A stretch of 64,000 nucleotides of DNA from Leeuwenhoekiella polynyae (GCF_042683665.1 NZ_JBHUOO010000025.1), one strand, 5' to 3'; positions 18,868 through 28,444 are shown, counted from the stretch's first letter. The notes: generated by a model not told the origin, from the letters alone. Numbers and translations: made by a program.

Positions 18868-19197
18868 TTATTCTATAAATGTAAACCATTTCTGAAAGTA
18901 TTTCCCCAGCAGTGGGACGGGTACGATGTTTCCTTGAAAAGCGTTAGTAATACCATAGCCCCAAAGCACAAAAATAAAAACATAAAAACCTATTGATGCT
19001 GGCCAGCTGTTTAGGAATGAAACTAAGAAGCCTAAAGCAAAAAAGCTAAGGAAGATCCCAAACGCTTGTCTGATGTGGAATCGCGCAAACGGATTTTTAG
19101 GTTCCATATTCATAAATATTGCAATGATGGTGCCTAGCATGGTAAAGTAAGCAACAACAGCTGTTGTCTTTCCTGTTTTAATATTTTCTTCTGTCAT
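18868..19197 (-). CDS. Tic20/DUF4870-like membrane protein
   Basis: A 109-aa protein with about three membrane helices. It has the conserved FARFHIRQAFGIFLSFF motif after the first helix and ends PLLGKYFQKWFTFIE. Flavobacterial relatives are often annotated as import component protein; the name comes from chloroplast Tic20 similarity and says little about bacterial function. It is embedded in an operon with 2-bp gaps on both sides. Confidence 0.8.
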   Translation of the reverse strand: MTEENIKTGKTTAVVAYFTMLGTIIAIFMNMEPKNPFARFHIRQAFGIFLSFFALGFLVSFLNSWPASIGFYVFIFVLWGYGITNAFQGNIVPVPLLGKYFQKWFTFIE

Positions 19198-19199
19198 TA

Positions 19200-20453
19200 T
19201 TAAGAGGCTATAAACTGCTTGTTAGCGATAATTCCATAAACTTTCCCTTTCAGTTTTGCACCTAAGAAAGCCGCATTTTTAGATTTAGAAAGAATCATTT
19301 CTTTAGTGAATGTGTTGCTTCCTTTTGTAGTAAATAAGCTCAGGTTTGCAGGTTGACCTACTTCAATTTTAGAAGTAGTTTGAGTGAAACGCTTACGGCC
19401 TGCGGTTAATAACTGCACAGCTTTTTTCTCTGAAACCAATGTTAATAATGCTCCTAAAGTTGCTTCTTGAGCAATTGTTCCAAATTTTGCGTGGTCAAAC
19501 TCTAGTTTCTTTTGTTCAATATCCAGAGGATTGTGATCACTGGTAACCATATCAATTGTACCGTCTTTAATACCGGCAACAAGAGCTTCTCTATCCGCTT
19601 CATTGCGCAATGGCGGTGTAACTTTATAGCGGGTGTCAAAGTCTTCTAAAGCTGCGTCTGTAAAAAAGAGATTTGTGATGGCAACGCTACACGTTACATC
19701 TAAACCTTTTGCTTTAGCATCCTTGATTAATGCAACACTTTGAGCAGTTGAGATTGTCGGGATGTGCAATTTACCCCCTGTATATTCTAAAATATAAAGA
19801 TCGCGAGCAATTTGTAAATGCTCAGCAAGTGCCGGCATTCCTTTTAAACCAAGTTTGATCGCAGTTTCTCCTTCGTTTGCCATTCCTTTTATAATTAAAT
19901 CATCTTCCTGCGGAAAAGACAAAACCAGACCATTAAAGCCTTGTGTGTATTGCAAAGCAATTTTAAGCAAATTAGGATTTTTAATGGCGTGCTGATAATC
20001 TCCAAAAGCGATTGCACCCGCTTGCTGCATATCGTACAATTCTGCAAGATCTACTCCTTCAGATTTTTGTGTCAATGCGCCAATTGGATAAAGCTGCACA
20101 GCATTATTCGCCGCTTTATTTTGTAGAAATGCAATTGACGAACTCGTATCAGGCACTGGATAACAATTCGGATTCAAAGCAATTCCCGTAAATCCGCTTT
20201 TTGCAGCAACAAGCAGTCCGTTTTTTATAGTTTCTCGTTCTTCATATCCCGGTTCTCCTATGCTTACACTGCTATCAAACCAACCTGGTGAAACTGAGAG
20301 ATTTTCAAAGTTGATGAGGTCTTCATTTTTTTTTGCTTCCAGCGTTGAAGCAATCTCGGTGATTATACCTTTTTCAATACGGATATCTACTTGTTTACCA
20401 TGGTGCGGGTTAGATCCATCCAGTAGCGTTGCCTGAGTGATGCGTGCGTTCAT
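19200..20453 (-). CDS. Dihydroorotase-like protein, metal ligands missing
   Basis: A 417-aa amidohydrolase-fold protein close to class I dihydroorotases, but the HxH metal motif that normally follows PG-[IL]-D reads PGWFDSSVSIGEPGYE. The later substrate and metal positions are also changed (NPNCYPVPD, KLHIPTISTAQS, TSDHNPLD). It therefore resembles the inactive PyrC' partners that scaffold aspartate transcarbamoylase in other bacteria. Similar SSVS-type sequences occur in other flavobacteria, so this is lineage-wide rather than a local defect. It overlaps the BatA gene by 4 bp. Enzymatic activity is doubtful. Confidence 0.85.
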   Translation of the reverse strand: MNARITQATLLDGSNPHHGKQVDIRIEKGIITEIASTLEAKKNEDLINFENLSVSPGWFDSSVSIGEPGYEERETIKNGLLVAAKSGFTGIALNPNCYPVPDTSSSIAFLQNKAANNAVQLYPIGALTQKSEGVDLAELYDMQQAGAIAFGDYQHAIKNPNLLKIALQYTQGFNGLVLSFPQEDDLIIKGMANEGETAIKLGLKGMPALAEHLQIARDLYILEYTGGKLHIPTISTAQSVALIKDAKAKGLDVTCSVAITNLFFTDAALEDFDTRYKVTPPLRNEADREALVAGIKDGTIDMVTSDHNPLDIEQKKLEFDHAKFGTIAQEATLGALLTLVSEKKAVQLLTAGRKRFTQTTSKIEVGQPANLSLFTTKGSNTFTKEMILSKSKNAAFLGAKLKGKVYGIIANKQFIAS

Positions 20454-22369
20454 TTAAACTTTTTTAGGATAAGCATTTCTAATACAAATGCGAGCAGTGC
20501 AAAAATAACAAACCATTTGTAAAGAAAATTGAGATTTGTTTCTTGTTCTAATGTATTCAATAAGTCAGGTATATTTGAGTTTTGAGATACCCCTTTAATG
20601 GGCTCAAGGATAACTTCTTGCAACTTACTTTCGTTTCGATTATAATTATAAGCAACGGTAGCCAGGGTATCATTTTTATATTTTAGAGCATACAAACCGG
20701 CTTTTTCAATACCTTCTTCTGCTGAAATGCTAATTTTATTTCCTTGTTTTTTCTGAAGCGGAATGAATTGCTGGTTGTCTTTTTCAAGAACTACAACCGC
20801 ATCTTCAGGAATGGTAGTGTTGATATCAAACTTATTCTGCGTACCCAAGGTATAATAGGTTTGTGGAAGCGAAAGTGCTGCTCTCGCAATTTTATCGAAG
20901 GTCGGTACAATGAGTTGCCCGTTAATAAAATTGCTATTGGTTATGTTAAGTCCGCCTGTAAAAATATAAAGATTATTATTTTCTGTTAGAAACGGTGCGC
21001 CATTCTCTAAGCTTAGAATTGAATTGGTTTTTTCTAAAGGGAAATACGTCTGTATGACGTGAGATTGTAAATTAGAAGACCTTTCGTTGAAAACATTTTG
21101 ATACAACGGGTGATCATAATTGATATCTGTAATGCGTTGTGGGAGGTCACTTTTCTCCGAGAATGCAGTGAAACCAAATGTATTCAGAAGATTAGTGTAA
21201 GTACTTGAAGGCACATACATCGCAGGAATCAAGATTAACGTTCCGCCTTGTTGGGTGTGGGTTTTGAGAAGATTAGCCAGCGCTGCCGGTACTTTTTGTG
21301 TTTCGTTTAAAATAATGAGGTTTTGTTCCGACAACATACCATAATCCAACTGATTTTCAGAAACAGAGGTGAACTGGTACTCTTCTGATTTGTACAACCT
21401 CTTTAAAAAATCGTCGTCAGCATTTGAAATCGCTAAAACCTTCAGTGGATTTGTTTTATTGATACCGAAATAAAAATCATTATCAAAACGTAAATCAGGG
21501 TCTGCGATACTCAATTTTCCGGCTATTGCCTGATCTGTATCCAACTGAAAATTCACAGAAGCAGTATCCCGTTCTTTAAACTGAACCGAAGCCTTAGCAA
21601 TAAGTTTTTCCTTATCAAACAGTGAAACCGGAAGTTCTGTCTGAGTAGGAAAGGAGCTGCGCAAAAGCACTTTTAGATTGTAACGCTCCCCGGTTCTTTC
21701 TAAACTTAAGCTTTCTAAAGCATAGTTTTCTAATGTAGTTGATTGTAAGACAACTCTGTGTTGAGAAACTTGATTGGTATCTAAAGCTTGTCGCAAACCC
21801 GTATCTTGAAAATCTGAAATAAGGATAAGCTGTTTGGCAGTTGTTTGATCGTTAGAAAAATAAGTGTTTAACCGTAATAATAAACTTTCGGCATTTGTGG
21901 TTTTTGCTGTAAAATCGAGATCTAATAAAAGATTGCGGTCTGTTGCAGGATCAAAATCTTTTATAGCATTATCCCAGGTTACTAAAGTTAAGCGTTCATC
22001 CTGAGGCAGGTTTGTTAATAGATCTTGTTTGGCTTCGGTTAACAGATTTCCTTTTTTACCCGTTGCCTGCATGCTAAACGAATTATCAATAAAAATAACC
22101 GTTTCACGAGGTTTTACTGCTGTTTCCGAGGCAGGAAAAAAAGGTTGTGCAAAAGCCAGTATCAACAAGCCTAAAGCTAAAATACGTGTGCATAGAACGA
22201 GCCACTTTTTTAATGAGCTGCTTTTGCGCGTATTCTGTATGATTTTTTCTAGAAAAGCAACGTTAGAAAAAAGAGTCTTTTTAAAGCGTCTTAGCTGAAA
22301 TAAATGAATGAGAATGGGGATAAGCAGTAGAAAAAGCGCGTAAAGAATTTCTGGATTTTTAAACTGCAT
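20450..22369 (-). CDS. BatA-type protein (aerotolerance N-terminal + VWA-like)
   Basis: I take the ATG at 22369 (MQFKNPEILYALFLLLIPILIHLFQLRRFKK), giving 639 aa; a start four codons earlier adds only MCLL. The N-terminus has two membrane helices with the typical LF-Q-LRRFKK-TLFSNVAFL motif. A von Willebrand A domain follows (TVIFIDNSFSMQATG, a MIDAS-like DxSxS) and a last helix before the KKFK tail. Such proteins are linked to Bacteroides aerotolerance operons and envelope homeostasis. First gene of the operon BatA / DHO-like / Tic20-like / esterase. Confidence 0.88.
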   Translation of the reverse strand: MQFKNPEILYALFLLLIPILIHLFQLRRFKKTLFSNVAFLEKIIQNTRKSSSLKKWLVLCTRILALGLLILAFAQPFFPASETAVKPRETVIFIDNSFSMQATGKKGNLLTEAKQDLLTNLPQDERLTLVTWDNAIKDFDPATDRNLLLDLDFTAKTTNAESLLLRLNTYFSNDQTTAKQLILISDFQDTGLRQALDTNQVSQHRVVLQSTTLENYALESLSLERTGERYNLKVLLRSSFPTQTELPVSLFDKEKLIAKASVQFKERDTASVNFQLDTDQAIAGKLSIADPDLRFDNDFYFGINKTNPLKVLAISNADDDFLKRLYKSEEYQFTSVSENQLDYGMLSEQNLIILNETQKVPAALANLLKTHTQQGGTLILIPAMYVPSSTYTNLLNTFGFTAFSEKSDLPQRITDINYDHPLYQNVFNERSSNLQSHVIQTYFPLEKTNSILSLENGAPFLTENNNLYIFTGGLNITNSNFINGQLIVPTFDKIARAALSLPQTYYTLGTQNKFDINTTIPEDAVVVLEKDNQQFIPLQKKQGNKISISAEEGIEKAGLYALKYKNDTLATVAYNYNRNESKLQEVILEPIKGVSQNSNIPDLLNTLEQETNLNFLYKWFVIFALLAFVLEMLILKKFK

Positions 22370-22443
22370 AAGTAAGCACATTTCGGCTAAACGAAAATAC
22401 TGGTTTTGATTTTTTAAAGCTTGTGTTTTCCTGCTTTATTTTG

Positions 22444-23691
22444 TTATTCTGTTAAATCTGAATTGTCTTTCTCAGGACCGCTAATCAATGTTGGGATGTT
22501 CTTTTTTCGAGCTGAAAATCTAAAGGTGCTTCCTTCACCCAGGGTAGAAGTAACACTGATTTTTCCGCCTAGATTAGCAACCAGCTTTTTAACAGTAGAA
22601 AGACCGATACCGTTACCGCGATTTCCATTTTTGTCTTTTGAAGCTACAATAGAAAACAGGTTAAAAATCTCTTCTATTTTCTCTTCAGGAATCCCGATGC
22701 CGTTATCAATGATTTTAAAATGGTAAAAACTCTCATCTTCTTTAAAATCAACAGTAATTACCGGTTCTTCTTTATCATTGTATTTGATACTGTTGCCTAA
22801 TAAATTAATAAAAATTTGATGTAGCGCAGCACGGTTACAATGTATGATGTAATTTGCTTCCGGTAGGTTGATTACAGTCTTGTAATCGTGATTGAGCATA
22901 TCTTCAATTTGCTCTAATAAATCGTGAATATCAAACGACTCCCGCTGATCTATTGTTAGATTATCGCTCTCATAATGCTGTAAAATTCCGTTTATATATT
23001 CGCTTAGCGAAAACGAAGAGCTTTTAAGATAATTGAGATAATCTAATCCTTTCTTGTCTAACAGCTCTTTGTATTTTGTCTTCAACAAATCTGTAGTGGT
23101 AATGATATTAGCCAAAGGCATTTTCATATCGTGAGAAACCACACCGGCAAAATCTTTTAGAAGGCTATTTTTCTTAAGTAGATTTTCCTGAAGATTTTTG
23201 TTTTCAATGTTTTGACGACGCAGTTCAAAGAGGCTCACAACCTGACTCGCAAGAGCAATCATGGTGTTTATTTGCTTATCATTGAGTTCGCGCGGTTCAT
23301 GATCAAAAACACATAACGTTCCTAACGCATGACCACCTCTATCTATAAGTGGTACACCAGCGTAAAAAATAGCTTTCATATCACCGGTGACTAAAGGATT
23401 GTTTTTAAATCGATCATCTAATCGCGCGTCTGGGATTATAAAAACAGGATCTTTAGTTTGTATGGCGTGGGTGCAAAAAGAAATCTCACGAGGAGATTCA
23501 TTAAAAGGAACTCCATAGTGAGACTTTAAAAAGTTGCGGTTATAATCAAGCATGGTGATTAGCGCAATGGGAGTGCCACAGATGTATGATGCTATCTGCG
23601 TGATGTCATCATAACTCTTTTCTGGTAGCGTTCCTACAAGTTTGTATGAATCTACAGCTTTTTGTCTTTTTTGTTCGTCTACTTGCAACAT
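22444..23691 (-). CDS. GAF-domain sensor histidine kinase (paralogue 1)
   Basis: 415 aa, cytosolic. An N-terminal GAF domain (residues about 20-165; AGVPLIDRGGHALGTLCVFD) is followed by a coiled-coil linker. The HisKA box is SHDMKMPLANI (His near residue 186), and the HATPase carries the N box NLLGNSIKY, G1 DNGIGIPEE and G2 GNGIGLSTV. There is no membrane segment and no receiver domain. It lies 41 bp downstream of a closely similar kinase on the same strand, a likely tandem duplication. Its response regulator is not in the neighbourhood. Confidence 0.93.
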   Translation of the reverse strand: MLQVDEQKRQKAVDSYKLVGTLPEKSYDDITQIASYICGTPIALITMLDYNRNFLKSHYGVPFNESPREISFCTHAIQTKDPVFIIPDARLDDRFKNNPLVTGDMKAIFYAGVPLIDRGGHALGTLCVFDHEPRELNDKQINTMIALASQVVSLFELRRQNIENKNLQENLLKKNSLLKDFAGVVSHDMKMPLANIITTTDLLKTKYKELLDKKGLDYLNYLKSSSFSLSEYINGILQHYESDNLTIDQRESFDIHDLLEQIEDMLNHDYKTVINLPEANYIIHCNRAALHQIFINLLGNSIKYNDKEEPVITVDFKEDESFYHFKIIDNGIGIPEEKIEEIFNLFSIVASKDKNGNRGNGIGLSTVKKLVANLGGKISVTSTLGEGSTFRFSARKKNIPTLISGPEKDNSDLTE

Positions 23692-23732
23692 TGTTATAAA
23701 ATGAATGTAAATATAACAAACAAATATTCAGA

Positions 23733-24944
23733 TTATGCGCTTACTTTTTTTATTGTAAAGTCAAAAGTAGCTCCTTCCTTTTCTTTACTACTAACACTGA
23801 TAATCCCGTCTAAAGAATGAACCAAATTACGTACAGTAGAAAGACCTATGCCGTTACCTTTTTTACCTTTATTGTCTGTTTCTGAGGCTGTGCTAAACAA
23901 ATCAAATATGCTTTCTATTTTATCTTGCGGAATACCTTTACCGTTATCAGAAACCTGAATGTAATAATAGGCATGATCTTCAACGCAGTTGATGTCTATA
24001 ATACCAGTTTCTTTATCATTATACTTGAGGCTGTTTGTGATCAGGTTTAATAAAATCTGGTTTAATGCTGACTTATTGGTTTGTATATCGATTCCGTTTT
24101 CAGGTAAATTGATTATATAATCTTCGTTGATGTTCAATAAATCAATAATGTCTTCTAAGAGATCGTGCAGATCAAAAACTTCGAGATTTTGCACTGTAAG
24201 TTCTTCGCTCTCGTAATACGAAAGTAAATTGTCTATATATTCGCTAAGCGAAAATGAAGATTGCTTTAGATAAGAAAGATAGTTATTGCCTTGCTCATCA
24301 AAACTAGGGGCGTACTTTGCTTTTAAAATATCTGTGGTGAGAATCATATTTGCAAGCGGCATTTTCATGTCGTGAGATACGGTGCCGGCAAATTTTCTCA
24401 ATTGTTCATTTTTCTTCTGAAGCAAGCTTTCTACTTCTCGCAATTGAAGATTGCTTTTGCGCAATTCAAAAAGACTTTCAACTTGAGAAGCCAGATCTTT
24501 TAAAGAAGTAATCTGGGAGTTTGAAAGCGTTTTTGGCTTGTGATCTATGATACACAATGTTCCTATAGCATTTCCCTTTTTAGTAAGTAAAGGAACTCCC
24601 GTATAAAATATTACCGGATAATCTGAAGTCAGCAGCGGGTTATCTTTAAACCGCTCATCTAATCTAGAATCTGGAATTATAGTTATGTCTTTTGGCTGAA
24701 GAATCGCGTGTGCACAAAATGAAATATCACGTTCTGTATCGCAAATATCCCAGCCCGTTTTAGACTTGAACCATTGTTTATCTGCATCTATTAATGAGAT
24801 CAAAGCGATTGGAACATCACAAATAGCCGAAGCGAGTCTGGTAATGATATCAAAGTTAGCATCTGCTTCTGTATGCATCAGCTTCAATTGCTGAAGTTCT
24901 AACAAACGATCTTGTTCATTTATGGGTTTGGCTGGTATTTGCAT
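23733..24944 (-). CDS. GAF-domain sensor histidine kinase (paralogue 2)
   Basis: 403 aa with the same architecture as its neighbour: GAF (about 20-165, TGVPLLTKKGNAIGTLCIIDHKP), phosphorylation box SHDMKMPLANM (His near 190), N box NLITNSLKYND, DNGKGIPQDK and GNGIGLSTV. The two kinases share DARLDDRFKNNPL/DSRLDERFKDNPL-like GAF signatures. The N-terminus is soluble, so the signal is intracellular. First gene of a two-gene unit. Confidence 0.93.
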   Translation of the reverse strand: MQIPAKPINEQDRLLELQQLKLMHTEADANFDIITRLASAICDVPIALISLIDADKQWFKSKTGWDICDTERDISFCAHAILQPKDITIIPDSRLDERFKDNPLLTSDYPVIFYTGVPLLTKKGNAIGTLCIIDHKPKTLSNSQITSLKDLASQVESLFELRKSNLQLREVESLLQKKNEQLRKFAGTVSHDMKMPLANMILTTDILKAKYAPSFDEQGNNYLSYLKQSSFSLSEYIDNLLSYYESEELTVQNLEVFDLHDLLEDIIDLLNINEDYIINLPENGIDIQTNKSALNQILLNLITNSLKYNDKETGIIDINCVEDHAYYYIQVSDNGKGIPQDKIESIFDLFSTASETDNKGKKGNGIGLSTVRNLVHSLDGIISVSSKEKEGATFDFTIKKVSA

Positions 24945-25082
24945 ATTTAATTTAGGAGTCTTGATAAAGAATAGTGCTTGAGAGGTTAGGTTTGCACTTT
25001 TAATCTAAATTTCTAAGTAAAAAGGCATAGTCTTTATCGAGAATAAATTTACTAAATACTATTATGAATACTACTTAATGAT

Positions 25083-25874
25083 TTAAAATAAATCATTCTC
25101 AAAAGCGCTCAAGCCAAAGAGTGCAAAATCATATTTAACAGGATCTTCTACGTCTAGTTTTCTTAACTGTTTGTCTAATTCAGCGAGGGCTACAGCATCA
25201 TTTTGTTTTCGTTTTAAAAGGCCTAGATCACGAGCAACTCTTCCTGAATGTACGTCTAAAGGACACGATAATGCAGCAGCCGGAATTTGATTCCAAATCC
25301 CAAAATCTACTCCTGCGCTATTGGGTCTCACCATCCATCTTAAAAACATATTGATGCGTTTTGCCGCAGATTTTTTTGAAGGGTCACTCACGTGCTTCTG
25401 AGTGCGTTGTAAATGCTCTATTTCAAAAAATATCTTTTTAAATTCAGTTATAGCGGGTTGTAAAGAGTTTTTTGATCTGTATTTTGAAAAAACCGCTTCT
25501 AGTCCGCCGTGCTTCAAATAAAGATTTTTCAAACTTTTTATAAAAGTCATGAGGTCAATACCGTTAAAAGTTCGGTGGACAAAATTTTGCAAATGATCTA
25601 GCTCTGCTTCAGAATGATTGATTACAAAATCATATGGATTCCCCTCGAGGAGATTTACAAGTTTATTACCATTAGTAATAATGCTTTTGCGATTTCCCCA
25701 AGCGATTGTGGCTACCAAAAAACCTATAATTTCAATATCTTCTTTTTGGGTAAACTGATGCGGAATCTGAATAGGATCTGTACCTATAAATTTTGGACTT
25801 TCATATAGTGCCGCCTTTTCATCCAGAAATTCTTTGAGTTGAGTTTTATTAAGCTTAAGCGATGATTTTGCCAT
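25083..25874 (-). CDS. TIGR02757 family protein
   Basis: A 263-aa protein with the hallmarks of the Bacteroidota-enriched TIGR02757 family: KFIGTDPIQIPHQF, EIIGFLVATIAWGNRKSI, MFLRWMVRP and CPLDVHSGRVARDLGLLKRK. Function unknown; no membrane segment. Its start overlaps the end of the ATPase gene by 20 bp, so the two are translationally coupled. Confidence 0.92.
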   Translation of the reverse strand: MAKSSLKLNKTQLKEFLDEKAALYESPKFIGTDPIQIPHQFTQKEDIEIIGFLVATIAWGNRKSIITNGNKLVNLLEGNPYDFVINHSEAELDHLQNFVHRTFNGIDLMTFIKSLKNLYLKHGGLEAVFSKYRSKNSLQPAITEFKKIFFEIEHLQRTQKHVSDPSKKSAAKRINMFLRWMVRPNSAGVDFGIWNQIPAAALSCPLDVHSGRVARDLGLLKRKQNDAVALAELDKQLRKLDVEDPVKYDFALFGLSAFENDLF

Positions 25875-26517
25875 CTACCATAGTTAGTTTGCGATCTGCC
25901 ATTGCAGCGAGATCTTCATTATGCGTCACAATTACAAAAGTCTGGTTGTAGGTGTCGCGTAGTTTAAAAAAGAGTTTGTGTAAATTTTCAGCAGATTCAC
26001 TATCTAAATTGCCAGAAGGTTCATCCGCTAAAATCAATGCGGGTTCATTGATTAAGGATCGCGCTACAGCAACGCGTTGTTGTTCACCACCAGATAATTC
26101 ACCTGGTTTATGGTTAATGCGATGATCAAGCCCCAAAAAGCCTAATAATTCTTTAGCCTTAGCTTCTGCTTCTGCTTCACTTTTTTTGGCAATAAATGCT
26201 GGGATGCATACGTTTTCTAGTGCTGTAAATTCAGGCAGAAGTTGATGAAATTGAAAAATAAAACCAATATTGAGGTTTCTAAATTTACTGAGTTCTTTCT
26301 CGCTCAATTTAGTAATTAGTGTATCGTTTATGCTTAAGCTGGTGTTGGGTTTTTTGTCTGCAAGATCCAGAGTACCTAAGATTTGTAAGAGCGTGGTTTT
26401 ACCGGCACCGCTAGCACCTACAACAGATATCACTTCGCCATTTTTAATTTCTAAATCAACTCCTTTAAGCACTTCAACAGAACCGTAGGATTTATAAATA
26501 TTTTCAGCTTTAATCAT
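25855..26517 (-). CDS. ABC transporter ATP-binding protein, LolD/MacB type
   Basis: A 220-aa ATPase subunit with Walker A GASGAGKTTL, Q-loop FQFHQLLPEF, signature LSGGEQQRVAVARSL, Walker B LILADEPSGNLDS and H-loop VTHNEDLA. Length and motifs fit the LolD/FtsE/MacB subfamily that drives FtsX-like permeases. No permease is next to it. Confidence 0.93.
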   Translation of the reverse strand: MIKAENIYKSYGSVEVLKGVDLEIKNGEVISVVGASGAGKTTLLQILGTLDLADKKPNTSLSINDTLITKLSEKELSKFRNLNIGFIFQFHQLLPEFTALENVCIPAFIAKKSEAEAEAKAKELLGFLGLDHRINHKPGELSGGEQQRVAVARSLINEPALILADEPSGNLDSESAENLHKLFFKLRDTYNQTFVIVTHNEDLAAMADRKLTMVDGKIIA

Positions 26518-26824
26518 TGTATTTCTAAAATCAGCTTAAGTTGATATTTGACTCCAATTATATTTAAAATAGTCATGAGGCATTACTCGTGTTCGTATAT
26601 AATTATAGGCTTTTTCGCCGTAAGATAAACTACAAATTACCGACTAGTTTGTTGCATTTCAATCTTAATAAAGATCTATTTTGATAATGCTTTTCAAAGA
26701 TAAGACAGTGTGAAAGATTAGAGGGTATGCAGAAGGGTTTTATCATTTTGTTTAACGATTTGATTAAATGTATTAACAAAAGGTTAAACTAAACTTTAAA
26801 CTAGTATCAGGTTATATATTTGTT
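26518..26824. other. Divergent intergenic region between ABC ATPase and msrA
   Basis: 307 bp, AT-rich, with no credible ORF. A TATATTTG element (26815-26822) matches the -7 consensus but ends only two bases before the msrA ATG. A TTAAC-rich stretch (about 26751-26800) precedes it. Confidence 0.6.
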
Positions 26825-27379
26825 ATGATGAGTGAGAAATTAGAAAAAGCTACATTTGCTAATGGTTGTTTTTGGTGCACCGAAGCAGTTTTTCAGCGTT
26901 TTAAGGGAATTTATAATGTAAAAAGCGGTTATACCGGTGGATTCATAAAAAATCCGCCATACCGGGAAGTGTGCCAGGGGAGAACCGGCCACGCTGAAGG
27001 AATACAGTTTGATTACGATCCAAGTATTATATCTTATCAAGAGTTACTTCAGGTATTTTTTACCACGCACGATCCTACTACATTAAACCGTCAGGCTAAT
27101 GATGTGGGTACACAATACAGAAGCGCAATCTTTTACCATAACGAAGAACAAAAGCAGAAGGCTGAGAATTTTATTAAATATCTGGATTCTGAACAGGTTT
27201 TTGACTCTAAAATTGTTACAGAGGTGACCGATGCAGAGGTGTTCTATCCGGCAGAAGAAGCGCATGATTCTTATTATAATAGAAATAAGATGCAGGGTTA
27301 TTGCCAGTTTATTATAAATCCCAAAGTCAATAAAATAAAACAACTTTATCAAGATAAACTTCAGGAGGTTTATCTATAA
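26825..27379 (+). CDS. msrA: Peptide-methionine (S)-S-oxide reductase MsrA
   Basis: A 184-aa enzyme reducing methionine-S-sulfoxide in proteins. The catalytic motif GCFWC sits near residue 15. Family motifs include VKSGYTGG, GHAEGIQFDYDP, THDPTTLNRQANDVGTQYRS and the C-terminal YFYP-like VFYPAEEAHDSYY. Two ATG codons stand in tandem at the start. It lies 11 bp before folE. Confidence 0.95.
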   Translation: MMSEKLEKATFANGCFWCTEAVFQRFKGIYNVKSGYTGGFIKNPPYREVCQGRTGHAEGIQFDYDPSIISYQELLQVFFTTHDPTTLNRQANDVGTQYRSAIFYHNEEQKQKAENFIKYLDSEQVFDSKIVTEVTDAEVFYPAEEAHDSYYNRNKMQGYCQFIINPKVNKIKQLYQDKLQEVYL

Positions 27380-27390
27380 AAAAATAATTT

Positions 27391-27990
27391 ATGACTCCAT
27401 ACAAACAATTTGAAGAGTACAATGTTGAAGTTCAGGAAGATGTAAGGGATTGCTATAAGTCTATTATTGGAGGGCTGGGTGAAGATGTAAACCGAGAAGG
27501 GATTGTGAAAACCCCAGAGCGTGCTGCTAAGGCGATGATGTACCTTACTAGTGGTTATGATGTAGATGCGAGTGAGATTTTGCGCGGTGCAATGTTTAAA
27601 GAGGATTATAATGAGATGGTAATCGTTAAGAATATAGAGTTGTATTCTTTATGTGAGCATCATTTGTTGCCTTTTTTTGGAAAGGCACATATAGCTTATA
27701 TTCCTAATGGTCATATTGTAGGACTTAGTAAATTGCCTAGAGTTGTAGATGTTTTTTCCCGAAGGTTACAAGTACAGGAGCGTTTGACTCACGATATTTT
27801 AGAGTGTATCAATACTACTTTAAAACCTCAGGGCGTAGCAGTTGTTATTGAAGCGTCGCATATGTGTATGATGATGCGTGGTGTTCAAAAGCAAAATTCA
27901 ACAACTACAACATCGGGTTTTAGAGGGCAGTTTGAGCATAATGAAACGCGTAATGAATTTTTAAAGCTTATAGGTTCAGATTTAAATTAG
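27391..27990 (+). CDS. folE: GTP cyclohydrolase I
   Basis: A 199-aa enzyme converting GTP to 7,8-dihydroneopterin triphosphate for folate or pterin synthesis. Zinc ligands are in SLCEHHLLPFFGKAHIAY and ASHMCMMMRGV. Other motifs are REGIVKTPERAAKAM, LSKLPRVVDVFSRRLQVQERLT and TTTTSGFRG. Likely cotranscribed with msrA. Confidence 0.96.
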   Translation: MTPYKQFEEYNVEVQEDVRDCYKSIIGGLGEDVNREGIVKTPERAAKAMMYLTSGYDVDASEILRGAMFKEDYNEMVIVKNIELYSLCEHHLLPFFGKAHIAYIPNGHIVGLSKLPRVVDVFSRRLQVQERLTHDILECINTTLKPQGVAVVIEASHMCMMMRGVQKQNSTTTTSGFRGQFEHNETRNEFLKLIGSDLN

Positions 27991-28109
27991 TTTGGCAGGT
28001 TATTTGCTTATCTTTAAACGTCTTATCCCGCTATAAATCATATAGCAAGCAAGGATAATTGAACATGAGAATGGTCTCCGTATTTTAATGCTGTTTAAAA
28101 CAACTTTAA

Positions 28110-28421
28110 ATGAAAACATTAAACTATAATTTATTATTAAAAGGTATTCTTTTTGATTTGATAGGTATGCTAACTATGGTTATACCCATTGTAGGTCCTT
28201 TTTTGGATTTGGCTTGGGCACCCTATGCAGCAAAACAAATGGGGAACATGTATCCTGGTAGAAATGGTAAGATTGCTTCAATCTTAGTATTTATAGAAGA
28301 GATACTTCCGTTTACAGATATAATACCATCATTTACCTTAATGTGGATTTATACATATTTAAGAAGCTCACAACCCGAAAGAAATGCGCGAGTAATTCCT
28401 ATTCGTGTTAATGATCGATAA
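28110..28421 (+). CDS. Small membrane protein, unknown function
   Basis: 103 aa with two or three hydrophobic segments (LLKGILFDLIGMLTMVIPIVGPFLDL and IASILVFIEEILPFTDIIPSFTLMWIYTYL) and a basic C-terminus. Similar small proteins occur in flavobacteria, with no named domain that I can assign. Its TAA stop lies inside a perfect 28-bp palindrome that acts as terminator. Confidence 0.7.
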   Translation: MKTLNYNLLLKGILFDLIGMLTMVIPIVGPFLDLAWAPYAAKQMGNMYPGRNGKIASILVFIEEILPFTDIIPSFTLMWIYTYLRSSQPERNARVIPIRVNDR

Positions 28422-28444
28422 AAAAAAGGATCCTTTTTTTTATC
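28417..28444. terminator. Perfect 28-bp palindromic bidirectional terminator
   Basis: The sequence GATAAAAAAAAGGA is followed immediately by its exact complement, so A- and T-tracts flank a short GG/CC core. It separates two convergent genes and overlaps the stop of the first. Confidence 0.75.
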
